DNA from: Candidatus Kaiserbacteria bacterium RIFCSPLOWO2_01_FULL_50_24
GTDB taxonomy: Bacteria; Patescibacteriota; Minisyncoccia; Phycocordibacterales; UBA2100
NCBI GenBank assembly: GCA_001783335.1
Contig: MFLU01000004.1
Coordinates: 1-40,881 of the forward strand
Direction of reading: 5' to 3'
DNA: 40,881 nt
The notes under the pieces are model-generated. The model was not told the origin of the DNA. It worked only from the letters and a program-made list of their open reading frames with translations, and ran no database searches. The translations under genes were made by a program, and so were the position numbers. This document shows, in pieces, positions 8,086 through 15,644 of this stretch (position 1 is its first letter; every line of letters begins with the position of its first letter).

Positions 8086-10308
8086 ATGAGCAGAAAAGAA
8101 CGCGAGAAAGAAAAAAGACGCAGACATGAGCGTGACGAGCGGGAGGAAAAAATTTCTATAAGCTCCAGTGCTATGCGAGGCGCCGCCGCCATACTACTTT
8201 TTGCCGTTGCGGGATTTTTAACGCTTGCGGCGATCGGAGCCGCAGGCGTCGTTGGAGCGAAAACATATTCCCTGCTCGCACGCGTATTCGGCATCGGATA
8301 TGCGCTTCTCCCCCTTTCGCTGTTTCTTCTCGCCTTTATTACCATCCGTTCTTTTGAAAAACACCTCGGGGTGGTGCAGATAGGGAGTATGATAGTGTTT
8401 CTCCTTTCCACACTCGGCATCGTCGCCACGATAGTGCCGAGCCGCGGAGGACTTTTAGGACATCTTATTTCCGACCCACTCGTTGCCGCCGTAGACACCA
8501 TTGCCACGCTCGTGTTCCTCATCGCATTCACGATTGTATCGCTCATCATTGCGTTTGACATTCACCTTACCGCCGTCGTCGCGGCAAGAGAGCGACTGCG
8601 AAACGTCAAGAAAGACGACGAGAATTCTATGGAGAACGTCCCTATTCTGACGCTCCCTTCAGACGAATCCGAAGGCGCGGAATCTGAAGGCGTCGCAGAA
8701 GAAGCCCTAAAGGGTGCACGAGGCGCACCACCGAAAGAGCAGGAAAGAACACCCGTGATGCGTTCGTTTGATAATCAGGACTACGCGCGCGGTTTCCCAA
8801 TTCTCGCCGCAACCGGTGGCTCGTACACGCCGCCCCCCCTTTCACTCCTCGGAAAAAACAAAGGAAAGCCGGAAGTGGGCGATGTGAAAGCGAACATGAA
8901 CATTATTAAGCGCACGCTCCAAAACTTTGGCATACAAGTGGAGATGGACGAGGCATCCATCGGTCCAACCGTAACTCGCTATGCGATGAAGCCCGCTGAA
9001 GGCGTGCGGCTTGCAAAAATCGTTACGCTCCAGTCAAATCTTGAACTCGCCCTTGCCGCCTCCCCCGTGCGCATTGAGGCACCTATACCCGGCAAGTCGC
9101 TCGTCGGCATTGAGGTTCCGAACATTTCCAGGACGACCCTCGGCCTCGCGCCAATGCTTGCCGACCCGGCGTTTTCTGAAAGCTCTAATCCTCTGATGAT
9201 TGCGCTCGGCAGAAGCATCACGGGGCAACCGCACTTTTCAGATCTCGCCCGCATGCCGCATCTTTTGGTAGCCGGCGCAACTGGCGCCGGAAAATCGGTG
9301 GCCATACACAACTTTATTGTCTCCCTCCTCTACCGATCGTCTCCGGAGCGTCTGCGATTCATCATGGTGGATCCGAAGCGCGTGGAGCTCACCATGTACA
9401 ACTCAATCCCCCATCTTCTGACGCCGGTTATCACAGACGCCAAAAAAACAATACTCGCGATAAAGTGGCTCGCGAAAGAAATGGAACGGCGATACAACAT
9501 TCTGGAAGCTGAGGCTGTGCGCGACATCGGTTCATACCACGAGAATGTTGTAGCCCCCGCGCTTGAACGAGGTGAGGATGATGACACACAGCCGCCCGAA
9601 GCGATGCCGTACATCGTCGTCATTATTGATGAACTCGCCGACATCATGTCTGCGTATCCGCGCGAGCTTGAGGCCGGCATCGTGCGGCTCGCGCAAATGA
9701 GCCGCGCAGTCGGCATCCACCTTATTCTTTCTACCCAGCGCCCGTCAGTCAAGGTTATCACCGGTCTCATCAAAGCGAATATTCCGGCGCGCTCCGCGTT
9801 TCAGGTTGCCTCGCAAATTGATTCGCGTACGATTTTAGACATGGGCGGCGCGGAAAAACTTCTCGGCGCGGGCGACCTCCTCTTTCTCTCCGGTGAGATG
9901 TCAAAACCAATGCGCATGCAAGCCCCGTTTATATCGGAAAACGAAGTTAAGCGCGTTGTCGCGCACATTGCCCGCACTAACAAAGATGCGCCGGGGGTGG
10001 GATTTGAATTCTCCGCCCCACTCGCGAGTGACTCGCAAAGCGACTTTGCATTCAACGAAAACGACGACGAAGACGAGCTGTATGGTGCGGCAAAACAAGC
10101 AGTAGTAGAAGCGGGAAAAGCCTCCACTTCGTACCTCCAGCGGAAACTCCGCATTGGCTACGCGCGCGCCGCGCGCCTCATGGACATCCTCGAAGAGCGC
10201 GGCGTCATCGGGCCATCCGACGGCGCGAAGCCCCGTGAAATAATCGGAGCGGGAAACGCAGATGAACTTGCACGAGAGCCGGAAGAAACCGAGGAAGAGC
10301 GCGTTTAG
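8086..10308 (+). CDS. ftsK: DNA translocase FtsK/SpoIIIE
   Basis: 740 aa; N-terminal TM helices; Walker A GATGAGKS; IIDELADIMSAY; C-terminal winged helix (gamma-like). Confidence 0.95.
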   Translation: MSRKEREKEKRRRHERDEREEKISISSSAMRGAAAILLFAVAGFLTLAAIGAAGVVGAKTYSLLARVFGIGYALLPLSLFLLAFITIRSFEKHLGVVQIGSMIVFLLSTLGIVATIVPSRGGLLGHLISDPLVAAVDTIATLVFLIAFTIVSLIIAFDIHLTAVVAARERLRNVKKDDENSMENVPILTLPSDESEGAESEGVAEEALKGARGAPPKEQERTPVMRSFDNQDYARGFPILAATGGSYTPPPLSLLGKNKGKPEVGDVKANMNIIKRTLQNFGIQVEMDEASIGPTVTRYAMKPAEGVRLAKIVTLQSNLELALAASPVRIEAPIPGKSLVGIEVPNISRTTLGLAPMLADPAFSESSNPLMIALGRSITGQPHFSDLARMPHLLVAGATGAGKSVAIHNFIVSLLYRSSPERLRFIMVDPKRVELTMYNSIPHLLTPVITDAKKTILAIKWLAKEMERRYNILEAEAVRDIGSYHENVVAPALERGEDDDTQPPEAMPYIVVIIDELADIMSAYPRELEAGIVRLAQMSRAVGIHLILSTQRPSVKVITGLIKANIPARSAFQVASQIDSRTILDMGGAEKLLGAGDLLFLSGEMSKPMRMQAPFISENEVKRVVAHIARTNKDAPGVGFEFSAPLASDSQSDFAFNENDDEDELYGAAKQAVVEAGKASTSYLQRKLRIGYARAARLMDILEERGVIGPSDGAKPREIIGAGNADELAREPEETEEERV

Positions 10309-10343
10309 AAATTGTTATGAGAGAAACGAATTTTAAGTTCTTG

Positions 10344-10399
10344 ACCCCAGTGAAATGCCGCTTCGCGGCTCCTCGCCTTCGGCGAGGATTTCACGGGGT
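10344..10399. repeat. Three-way-junction foldback element, copy 1 (inverted orientation)
   Basis: ACCCCaGTGAAAT-[GCCGC ttc GCGGC]-t-[CCTCGCC ttc GGCGAGG]-ATTTCACGGGGT. Confidence 0.75.
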
Positions 10400-10402
10400 G
10401 TA

Positions 10403-10437
10403 AGATTTTCTAATTCCTTTTAGTCATAAGAAAATCT
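10403..10437 (+). promoter_or_regulatory. AGATTTTCT...AGAAAATCT hairpin immediately upstream of ATG 10441
   Basis: Same arrangement as upstream of ssb, nusG and rplK. Confidence 0.5.
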
Positions 10438-10440
10438 AAC

Positions 10441-10803
10441 ATGCTCCCCTACCACAGCCACCTCTCCACCATCATACTTATCGCATTCTTCGTGCTTGTC
10501 CTCGGGTATGCGTATTTTGAAGCACGGGGAGTCCTCTATGGTCCGCGCATAATACTCCAGCCGGAAACACAACTTATGCACGACCCGTTTGTTACCGTAC
10601 GCGGAAAGGCGGAACGCATTACCGAACTGCGTATGAACGGAAGTCCGGTAGCCGTAACTGAAGACGGAGCATTTGAAGAACCGTATCTCCTCGCGCCCGG
10701 CTACAACAGAATTGTATTTGAGGCATACGACCAATACAAAAATCGGAGCGTTGAGGAAATAGAGATTATCTACGAGCCGCTTCTTATAACGCAGACCGAA
10801 TAA
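10441..10803 (+). CDS. Hypothetical membrane-anchored beta-sandwich-like protein
   Basis: 120 aa; N-terminal TM plus Ig-like beta region; between ftsK and recA. Confidence 0.75.
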   Translation: MLPYHSHLSTIILIAFFVLVLGYAYFEARGVLYGPRIILQPETQLMHDPFVTVRGKAERITELRMNGSPVAVTEDGAFEEPYLLAPGYNRIVFEAYDQYKNRSVEEIEIIYEPLLITQTE

Positions 10804-10877
10804 CACAACATGGAATATTCATTGTTTCAATCGTGGCGGACGTATATACTCCTTACAAACACAAAGTGCGTACCAAA

Positions 10878-11002
10878 AAATCCAAATTACAAATAAATTC
10901 AAATCACCAAAATCACAAATTCAAAACAGACACGTCGTGTTTGGTATTTAGTAATTGGAATTTAGATATTGTTTGTAATTTGGTGCTTGGTGCTTGAAAT
11001 TT
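10878..11002. repeat. AT-rich 7-bp-period degenerate arrays
   Basis: atccaaa|ttacaaa...; ggaattt|agatatt|gtttgta|atttggt|gcttggt|gcttgaa. Confidence 0.6.
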
Positions 11003-11057
11003 TAGCGTTCGTTTGATTTCTGCGTTTTGTACTCTTTTATTGATTCACTAACAATCT

Positions 11058-12146
11058 ATGTCCGCACAGAAAAAAGCAAAGCCGACCGCAGTGGTAACAG
11101 CACCATCAAACAAAGAAATAGACCGCGCGATAGCGGAAATAAAAACAAAATTCGGCGACGAAGCCATCATGAAACTCGGCGACGCGCCGAAGGTTGATGT
11201 GAACGCCATTCCCACCGGCTCCATTGGTGTTGATTGGGCGCTTGGAATTGGTGGACTGCCGCGCGGACGCGTGATTGAAATATACGGCCCCGAGTCGTCC
11301 GGGAAAACAACTTTGATGCTCCATGTAATCGCCGAAGCACAAAAGCGCGGTGGCATTTGTGCGTTCGTAGATGCGGAGCACGCGCTTGACCCGGAGTATG
11401 CGAAAAAAGTGGGGGTAAAAATTGAAGACCTTCTCGTTTCACAACCTGACACAGGCGAACAGGGACTTGAGATAGTGGAGTCACTCGTGCGTTCAGGAAA
11501 AATAGATGTCGTCGTCATTGACTCCGTCGCCGCACTCACGCCAAAAGACGAGATAGAGGGCGACATGGGTGCGCAACATATGGGAAAACAGGCGCGCCTC
11601 ATGTCGCAGGCGCTCCGCAAGCTCACTGCCATCGTCTCCAAAACAAAAACCATCGTCATCTTCATCAATCAGATACGCATGCAGATCGGCGTTATGTTCG
11701 GCTCGCCGGAAACAACGACCGGCGGCAAGGCGCTGAAATTTTATACCAGCGTGCGCATTGATATTCGCCGCATCGCGCAGATAAAAAAAGGCGACGAGGT
11801 GATGGGTGGGCGGCACCGCGTAAAGATAGTGAAAAATAAAGTTGCAGCGCCGTTCAGGCAAGTTGAATTTGACATGCTCTACGGCGAAGGCATCTCGCGC
11901 GAGGGCGAGGCGCTCGCGCTCGGAGAAAAATACGGCATCGTGGAGAAGTCATCCGGCGGCTCATATTCCATCCCCTCCTCCGCCCCGCCTTCGCAAAAAG
12001 CTACGGACGGGCAACGCAAGGCTTCGGAGGGCAAGGGCGAAGAAATTAAGCTCGGCCGCGGCTACGACGCCGCCCGCACCTACTTACAGGAAAACAAATC
12101 CACACTTAACCAGTTGCTTAAGGAAATTCGTGCTAAAATGCAGTGA
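11058..12146 (+). CDS. recA: Recombinase A
   Basis: 362 aa; [59 protein letters not shown]; extra insert near the C-terminus. Confidence 0.97.
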   Translation: MSAQKKAKPTAVVTAPSNKEIDRAIAEIKTKFGDEAIMKLGDAPKVDVNAIPTGSIGVDWALGIGGLPRGRVIEIYGPESSGKTTLMLHVIAEAQKRGGICAFVDAEHALDPEYAKKVGVKIEDLLVSQPDTGEQGLEIVESLVRSGKIDVVVIDSVAALTPKDEIEGDMGAQHMGKQARLMSQALRKLTAIVSKTKTIVIFINQIRMQIGVMFGSPETTTGGKALKFYTSVRIDIRRIAQIKKGDEVMGGRHRVKIVKNKVAAPFRQVEFDMLYGEGISREGEALALGEKYGIVEKSSGGSYSIPSSAPPSQKATDGQRKASEGKGEEIKLGRGYDAARTYLQENKSTLNQLLKEIRAKMQ

Positions 12147-12177
12147 TAGATTATTTATAAGATAAAGCTGTTTATAT

Positions 12178-12393
12178 ATGAAGCATACATTTAAGTGCTG
12201 GTTGTGGAAGGGGTTGTGGGTATTGAGTGTTGTAGCGCTTGTTGTCGCCTTTTACGAGGTGCTCGCACAGACGCCCGTCTTGGGCATTGCGCCTGACCTT
12301 TACTTGTGGTCCGCGCTCATTTTCGGCGTTCTCGCCATATCAGTGAAGTTGGATTGCCGAAACTGCGCCGCGTGCAGTGTGCGACCGATGTAG
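12178..12393 (+). CDS. Small membrane hypothetical protein
   Basis: 71 aa, two TM segments, C-terminal Cys-rich DCRNCAAC. Confidence 0.6.
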   Translation: MKHTFKCWLWKGLWVLSVVALVVAFYEVLAQTPVLGIAPDLYLWSALIFGVLAISVKLDCRNCAACSVRPM

Positions 12394-12416
12394 GGAAAAA
12401 TATATCCGATACAACA

Positions 12417-12446
12417 AAGCCCGCGCGAACTCGCGGGCTTTTTTGT
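12417..12446 (+). terminator. Intrinsic terminator
   Basis: AGCCCGCG-cgaact-CGCGGGCTTTTTT. Confidence 0.85.
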
Positions 12447-12480
12447 GGACAAACGACCGCGCCTGCGTACAATACTCCAA

Positions 12481-13041
12481 ATGCTCTCGTACAATGAAAT
12501 AAAGCCGGGTATCTCGCTCATCGTCAACGGTGAACCGTATGTGTGCCTGTGGAATAATATAATGAAGAAACAGCAGAGGAGGCCCGTTAATCAAACAAAG
12601 CTCCGCAACCTCTTACGCAGAAATGTGATTGAGTATTCGTTCCAACAGTCCGATAAAATAGAGGAGGCGGAGATTGAAAAACAGCCTGCGGTGTTTATTT
12701 ACGAAAAGAATGGTGAGTGGTTTTTCCACGAGGCACAAGACAAATCAAAGCGCTTTTCCTTGTCAGATGAGGCTGTGGGAGAAAGTAGGAAGTTCCTGAA
12801 GAGCGGCATGGAAGTTGAAACACACCGATTCAAGGATAATCTCTTCCGCGTCCAGCTTCCAATCAAGGTTGAGCTAAAAGTGACTGACGCGCCGCCAGAC
12901 ATGCGTGGCAACACGGCGCAAGGCGGTTCAAAAATCGTGACGCTTGAAACCGGCGCTACTGTAAACGCTCCCATGTTTGTGAAGGAGGGCGATGTTTTGA
13001 GAATAAACACCGAAACCGGTACGTACGTTGAGCGCGTATAG
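12481..13041 (+). CDS. efp: Elongation factor P with divergent acceptor loop
   Basis: MLSYNEIKPGISLIVNGEPYVCLW...; C-term GATVNAPMFVKEGDVLRINTETGTYVERV. Confidence 0.9.
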   Translation: MLSYNEIKPGISLIVNGEPYVCLWNNIMKKQQRRPVNQTKLRNLLRRNVIEYSFQQSDKIEEAEIEKQPAVFIYEKNGEWFFHEAQDKSKRFSLSDEAVGESRKFLKSGMEVETHRFKDNLFRVQLPIKVELKVTDAPPDMRGNTAQGGSKIVTLETGATVNAPMFVKEGDVLRINTETGTYVERV

Positions 13042-13046
13042 CACAC

Positions 13047-13232
13047 TTATATAAAACAGGTCGCCCGTCGATCCGCGGGGCAAGCCCCACGGTATTCGCG
13101 GGCGACATCGTGGCTGTTTTTTTGGAATAGGAATCGGGTCTTACAGACCCAGTACACCTTTGGGATATTTTCTTCGCAAAACTCAAAAATATCTCCAAAG
13201 GTCTTGTGCCGCTGCGCATACTCGCGGCTCAC
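13047..13232 (-). CDS. Possible small protein (uncertain)
   Basis: 61 aa MSREYAQRHKTFGDIFEFCEENIPKVYWVCKTRFLFQK...; GTG start; C-terminal part is foldback sequence. Confidence 0.25.
   Translation of the reverse strand: MSREYAQRHKTFGDIFEFCEENIPKVYWVCKTRFLFQKNSHDVAREYRGACPADRRATCFI
13063..13107. repeat. Two-stage foldback GTCGCCCG...CCGCGGGGC-aa-GCCCCaCGG...CGGGCGAC
   Basis: Nested complementary arms read directly. Confidence 0.7.
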
Positions 13233-13279
13233 TCCGCCGATTCTGTTTAGTGTGTATCCCCTAAGCTCGCTACGGGGTA

Positions 13280-13876
13280 TTACACGCTTATAAACACGTG
13301 CACGAATGTGAGAATTGTAAAAATAGCAATAAAATTTGCCACAAGAAAGATCGGTACCATCTGCGTGAGGCGAAGACCGGAAGCGTCGAACAACGCGATA
13401 CCCAACTCGTCAGTGGGCACGGGAAGAGACACCAGCAAACCTCCTAGCGCCACGACTCCCCATCGTATGAACATACTACGCCGTATGCCGCGCTGAAACG
13501 CATCTTCATAGTGTCCAAGCACGCGCTCAACCACATACAGCGAAAGCGGAGAACGCAAAAAACGCGCGAGCGCTAGATCAGAAATCGTGGCGCCTATTGC
13601 ACCAACGATCGCCACCTGCCATAGCGGAATCTGCAGTGCGTTGCCAAGCCCGATGAGCGCCGCCACCGCAAGAGGAGTTGTAACAAATGTCGAATAAAGC
13701 GAACCGGCAATAACACCGGCAAAAAGAGAGCCGGAGCCGAGCGCCCACGAGATGACATCGGTCATCGTACCTGCTTGAATCAGATACACAGCTACGGCAA
13801 CCGCGGCGATAAAAACCCACGCTTCCACAACAACGGCCTGCGGCACACGAACTCGTGCTTTTTTTAAGCGCGCCAT
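13280..13876 (-). CDS. Integral membrane protein, hypothetical
   Basis: 198 aa with multiple TM segments. Confidence 0.75.
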   Translation of the reverse strand: MARLKKARVRVPQAVVVEAWVFIAAVAVAVYLIQAGTMTDVISWALGSGSLFAGVIAGSLYSTFVTTPLAVAALIGLGNALQIPLWQVAIVGAIGATISDLALARFLRSPLSLYVVERVLGHYEDAFQRGIRRSMFIRWGVVALGGLLVSLPVPTDELGIALFDASGLRLTQMVPIFLVANFIAIFTILTFVHVFISV

Positions 13877-13917
13877 TACATCAGTATAGCGTACTCATTA
13901 TCGTTAGCGTTAGCACT

Positions 13918-14025
13918 ACCCAGCACCAAAAGTCTCACCGCGTACTCATTAGAAAGCAATGGAGCAAAACACACCTACGCTACATACCAATACGCACCAT
14001 TAGTGTGCTGATTTTGGTGCTGGGT
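13918..14025. repeat. Foldback element ACCCAGCACCAAAA...TTTTGGTGCTGGGT
   Basis: 14-bp perfect inverted arms about 108 bp apart end to end. Confidence 0.75.
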
Positions 14026-14051
14026 TCCGTGCTCCAAATTTTTGGAGCGCT

Positions 14052-14252
14052 TCATTTCTGTATATAAGGGAGTAGTCCCATGAACCGCGCACGTTTTATC
14101 GCCTCCTCCACCGCACGCTGCTGTTTCGCCGTGAGCCCCGTTCGCTTACGCCCCTGAATTCGCCCATGCGGATTTACGAACTGCTTCAAAAGTTCCACGT
14201 CTTTGTAGTCAACACGTTGGATGTCGTTTTGAGTAAGAATGTTAGCCACCAT
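14052..14252 (-). CDS. rpsR: 30S ribosomal protein S18
   Basis: 66 aa; [49 protein letters not shown]. Confidence 0.95.
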   Translation of the reverse strand: MVANILTQNDIQRVDYKDVELLKQFVNPHGRIQGRKRTGLTAKQQRAVEEAIKRARFMGLLPYIQK

Positions 14253-14255
14253 ACT

Positions 14256-14312
14256 TGTATTTCATTTGAAATTTGGATTTGTAGTTTGTTTGGGATTTGT
14301 TACTTGGGATTT
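14256..14312. repeat. AT-rich 7-bp-period array between ssb and rpsR
   Basis: gaaattt|ggatttg|tagtttg|tttggga|tttgtta|cttggga|tttggtc. Confidence 0.6.
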
Positions 14313-14319
14313 GGTCATT

Positions 14320-14348
14320 CCTTCTGAATTTCTCTGAAATTCAGAAGG
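14320..14348. repeat. Palindrome overlapping the ssb stop: CCTTCTGAATTTC-tct-GAAATTCAGAAGG
   Basis: 13-bp perfect arms containing the last ssb codons. Confidence 0.75.
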
Positions 14349-14811
14349 GAATATCATCCGGATTTATGTCCTCCTGCGGGTACTCAATGCCACTCGCGTT
14401 CGCCGGCGCCTCCACGGCCTCGGTGCCACGCGTTTTTGCACCCGCGTCGCCGCGGTTACTAAAACCACCACCCCCTCCTTCTCTTGGTCCGCCGGGCCCA
14501 AACTGCACCCGCTCGGCAACAATTTCCGTACGATACTTTTTCTCGCCGTCTTTTTCCCAGCTTCTTGTCTGGATGCGCCCCTCGACAAATGCGGTACGCC
14601 CCTTTTTCAAATACTGCGCAACAACATCTGCCTGTCTGCCAAACACCACAATATTGTGAAAATCCGCCTGTTCCTGTTTTTTGCCTTCACGATCGCGAAA
14701 CACACGGTTGGTTGCAATGGAAAATGTCGCGAGGTTCATACCGGACGGAAGCGCACGCAACTCCGGGTCGCGCGTCAGGTTGCCAAAAATGAACACTTTG
14801 TTGAGATACAT
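14341..14811 (-). CDS. ssb: Single-stranded DNA-binding protein
   Basis: MYLNKVFIFGNLTRDPELRALPSG...; acidic tail DDIPF. Start placed at MYLNK; the longer ORF reads through the upstream repeat (MLNSLRSLTKSN). Confidence 0.95.
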   Translation of the reverse strand: MYLNKVFIFGNLTRDPELRALPSGMNLATFSIATNRVFRDREGKKQEQADFHNIVVFGRQADVVAQYLKKGRTAFVEGRIQTRSWEKDGEKKYRTEIVAERVQFGPGGPREGGGGGFSNRGDAGAKTRGTEAVEAPANASGIEYPQEDINPDDIPF

Positions 14812-14814
14812 GTT

Positions 14815-14908
14815 AGATTTGGTTAACGAACGTAGTGAGTTTAGCAAATCTTACACCCCGTGAAATCGCCGCGAAGCGGCGAGCGCCGAAGGCGCATTTC
14901 ACTGGGGT
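14815..14908 (-). promoter_or_regulatory. Leader module copy 2: AGATTT hairpin plus three-way-junction foldback upstream of ssb
   Basis: AGATTTGGTTAACG...TTTAGCAAATCT (14815-14851), then ACCCCGTGAAAT-CGCCGCgaaGCGGCG-a-GCGCCgaaGGCGC-ATTTCACTGGGGT (14855-14908). Confidence 0.65.
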
Positions 14909-14977
14909 TAAGTAAAACATAGTTGCTTCGCTCCTTAATTTTCTACTAGCGTATAGTGTTTGATTCTAAAAAGCAAC

Positions 14978-15466
14978 CTATTCAAGTGTCAACGTCTCTA
15001 TCACCTTATCTAGCTCCGCTTCGGACACTTGTCCCACTGTGGCGGGTGCCTCGCGCCGCGGCGCAGCTCTAATGACATCGGTGCGCCTTACTTCCCGAAG
15101 CGGCATTTTTATCTTCGCGCGTATGTCCTCGCGAACCGTTTGGAACACGATACTGCGAAGAAGACGGGCGTTTACCGTGAGACCTTTTGCCACTACATCG
15201 GCGGCAGAACTCACGGCCTCAAATTTTATCCACCCGAAATATCCGCGGTCGTACTCTGCGCGCTTCCCTGCTTCTTTTGCGGTCATGTCATACGCAAGCT
15301 TCATGAGAGTGGGGGTACCTTCCGCGATAAAAGAACCGCTCGCTTTTTCTATAAGCGTGCGAATTTCGCCAACAGTGCTTTCCAGCTCTGCCTCCTCAAT
15401 GGTCGGCACAAGGTGATACCCCACCTCGTATATGCGCAAGATTTTATCTTCATGCTCTTCGTTCAT
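14978..15466 (-). CDS. rpsF: 30S ribosomal protein S6 (extended C-terminus)
   Basis: 162 aa; YEVGYHLVPTIEEAELESTVGEIRTLIEKASG..., KLAYDMTAKEAGKRAEYDRGYFGWIKFEA; adjacent to ssb-rpsR. Confidence 0.9.
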   Translation of the reverse strand: MNEEHEDKILRIYEVGYHLVPTIEEAELESTVGEIRTLIEKASGSFIAEGTPTLMKLAYDMTAKEAGKRAEYDRGYFGWIKFEAVSSAADVVAKGLTVNARLLRSIVFQTVREDIRAKIKMPLREVRRTDVIRAAPRREAPATVGQVSEAELDKVIETLTLE

Positions 15467-15583
15467 AACGAAAAGACTGTATCACGGCGTTCCTTAGTAT
15501 GCAATCACCACGTGGTCATGTCGGAGCAAAATAGAAATGTCCTCTTGTGAATTCTAGCGGGCGGCGTGATTTTTGATTTACGG

Positions 15584-15627
15584 CACATACGATAACTCCA
15601 TCCTATAGGATGGAGTTATCGTATGTG
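15584..15627. repeat. 44-bp perfect palindrome
   Basis: CACATACGATAACTCCATCCTATAGGATGGAGTTATCGTATGTG, no loop. Confidence 0.9.
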
Positions 15628-15644
15628 GAGCTTGAGAAGAAACG

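Noticed and set aside
7845-8561. 238-aa minus-strand ORF
   Set aside because: Overlaps the N-terminus of ftsK on the other strand; no recognisable motifs.
14341-14847. Extended starts for ssb (MLNSLRSLTKSN...) and nusG (MLNSLRSLIKSK...)
   Set aside because: The shared N-terminal peptide comes from the upstream DNA repeat; canonical starts MYLNK and MAKQ follow.
14855-14908. Three-way-junction element considered as a tRNA or tRNA-like sequence
   Set aside because: No T-loop (TTCRA), no anticodon arm of correct size, only two short inner hairpins.
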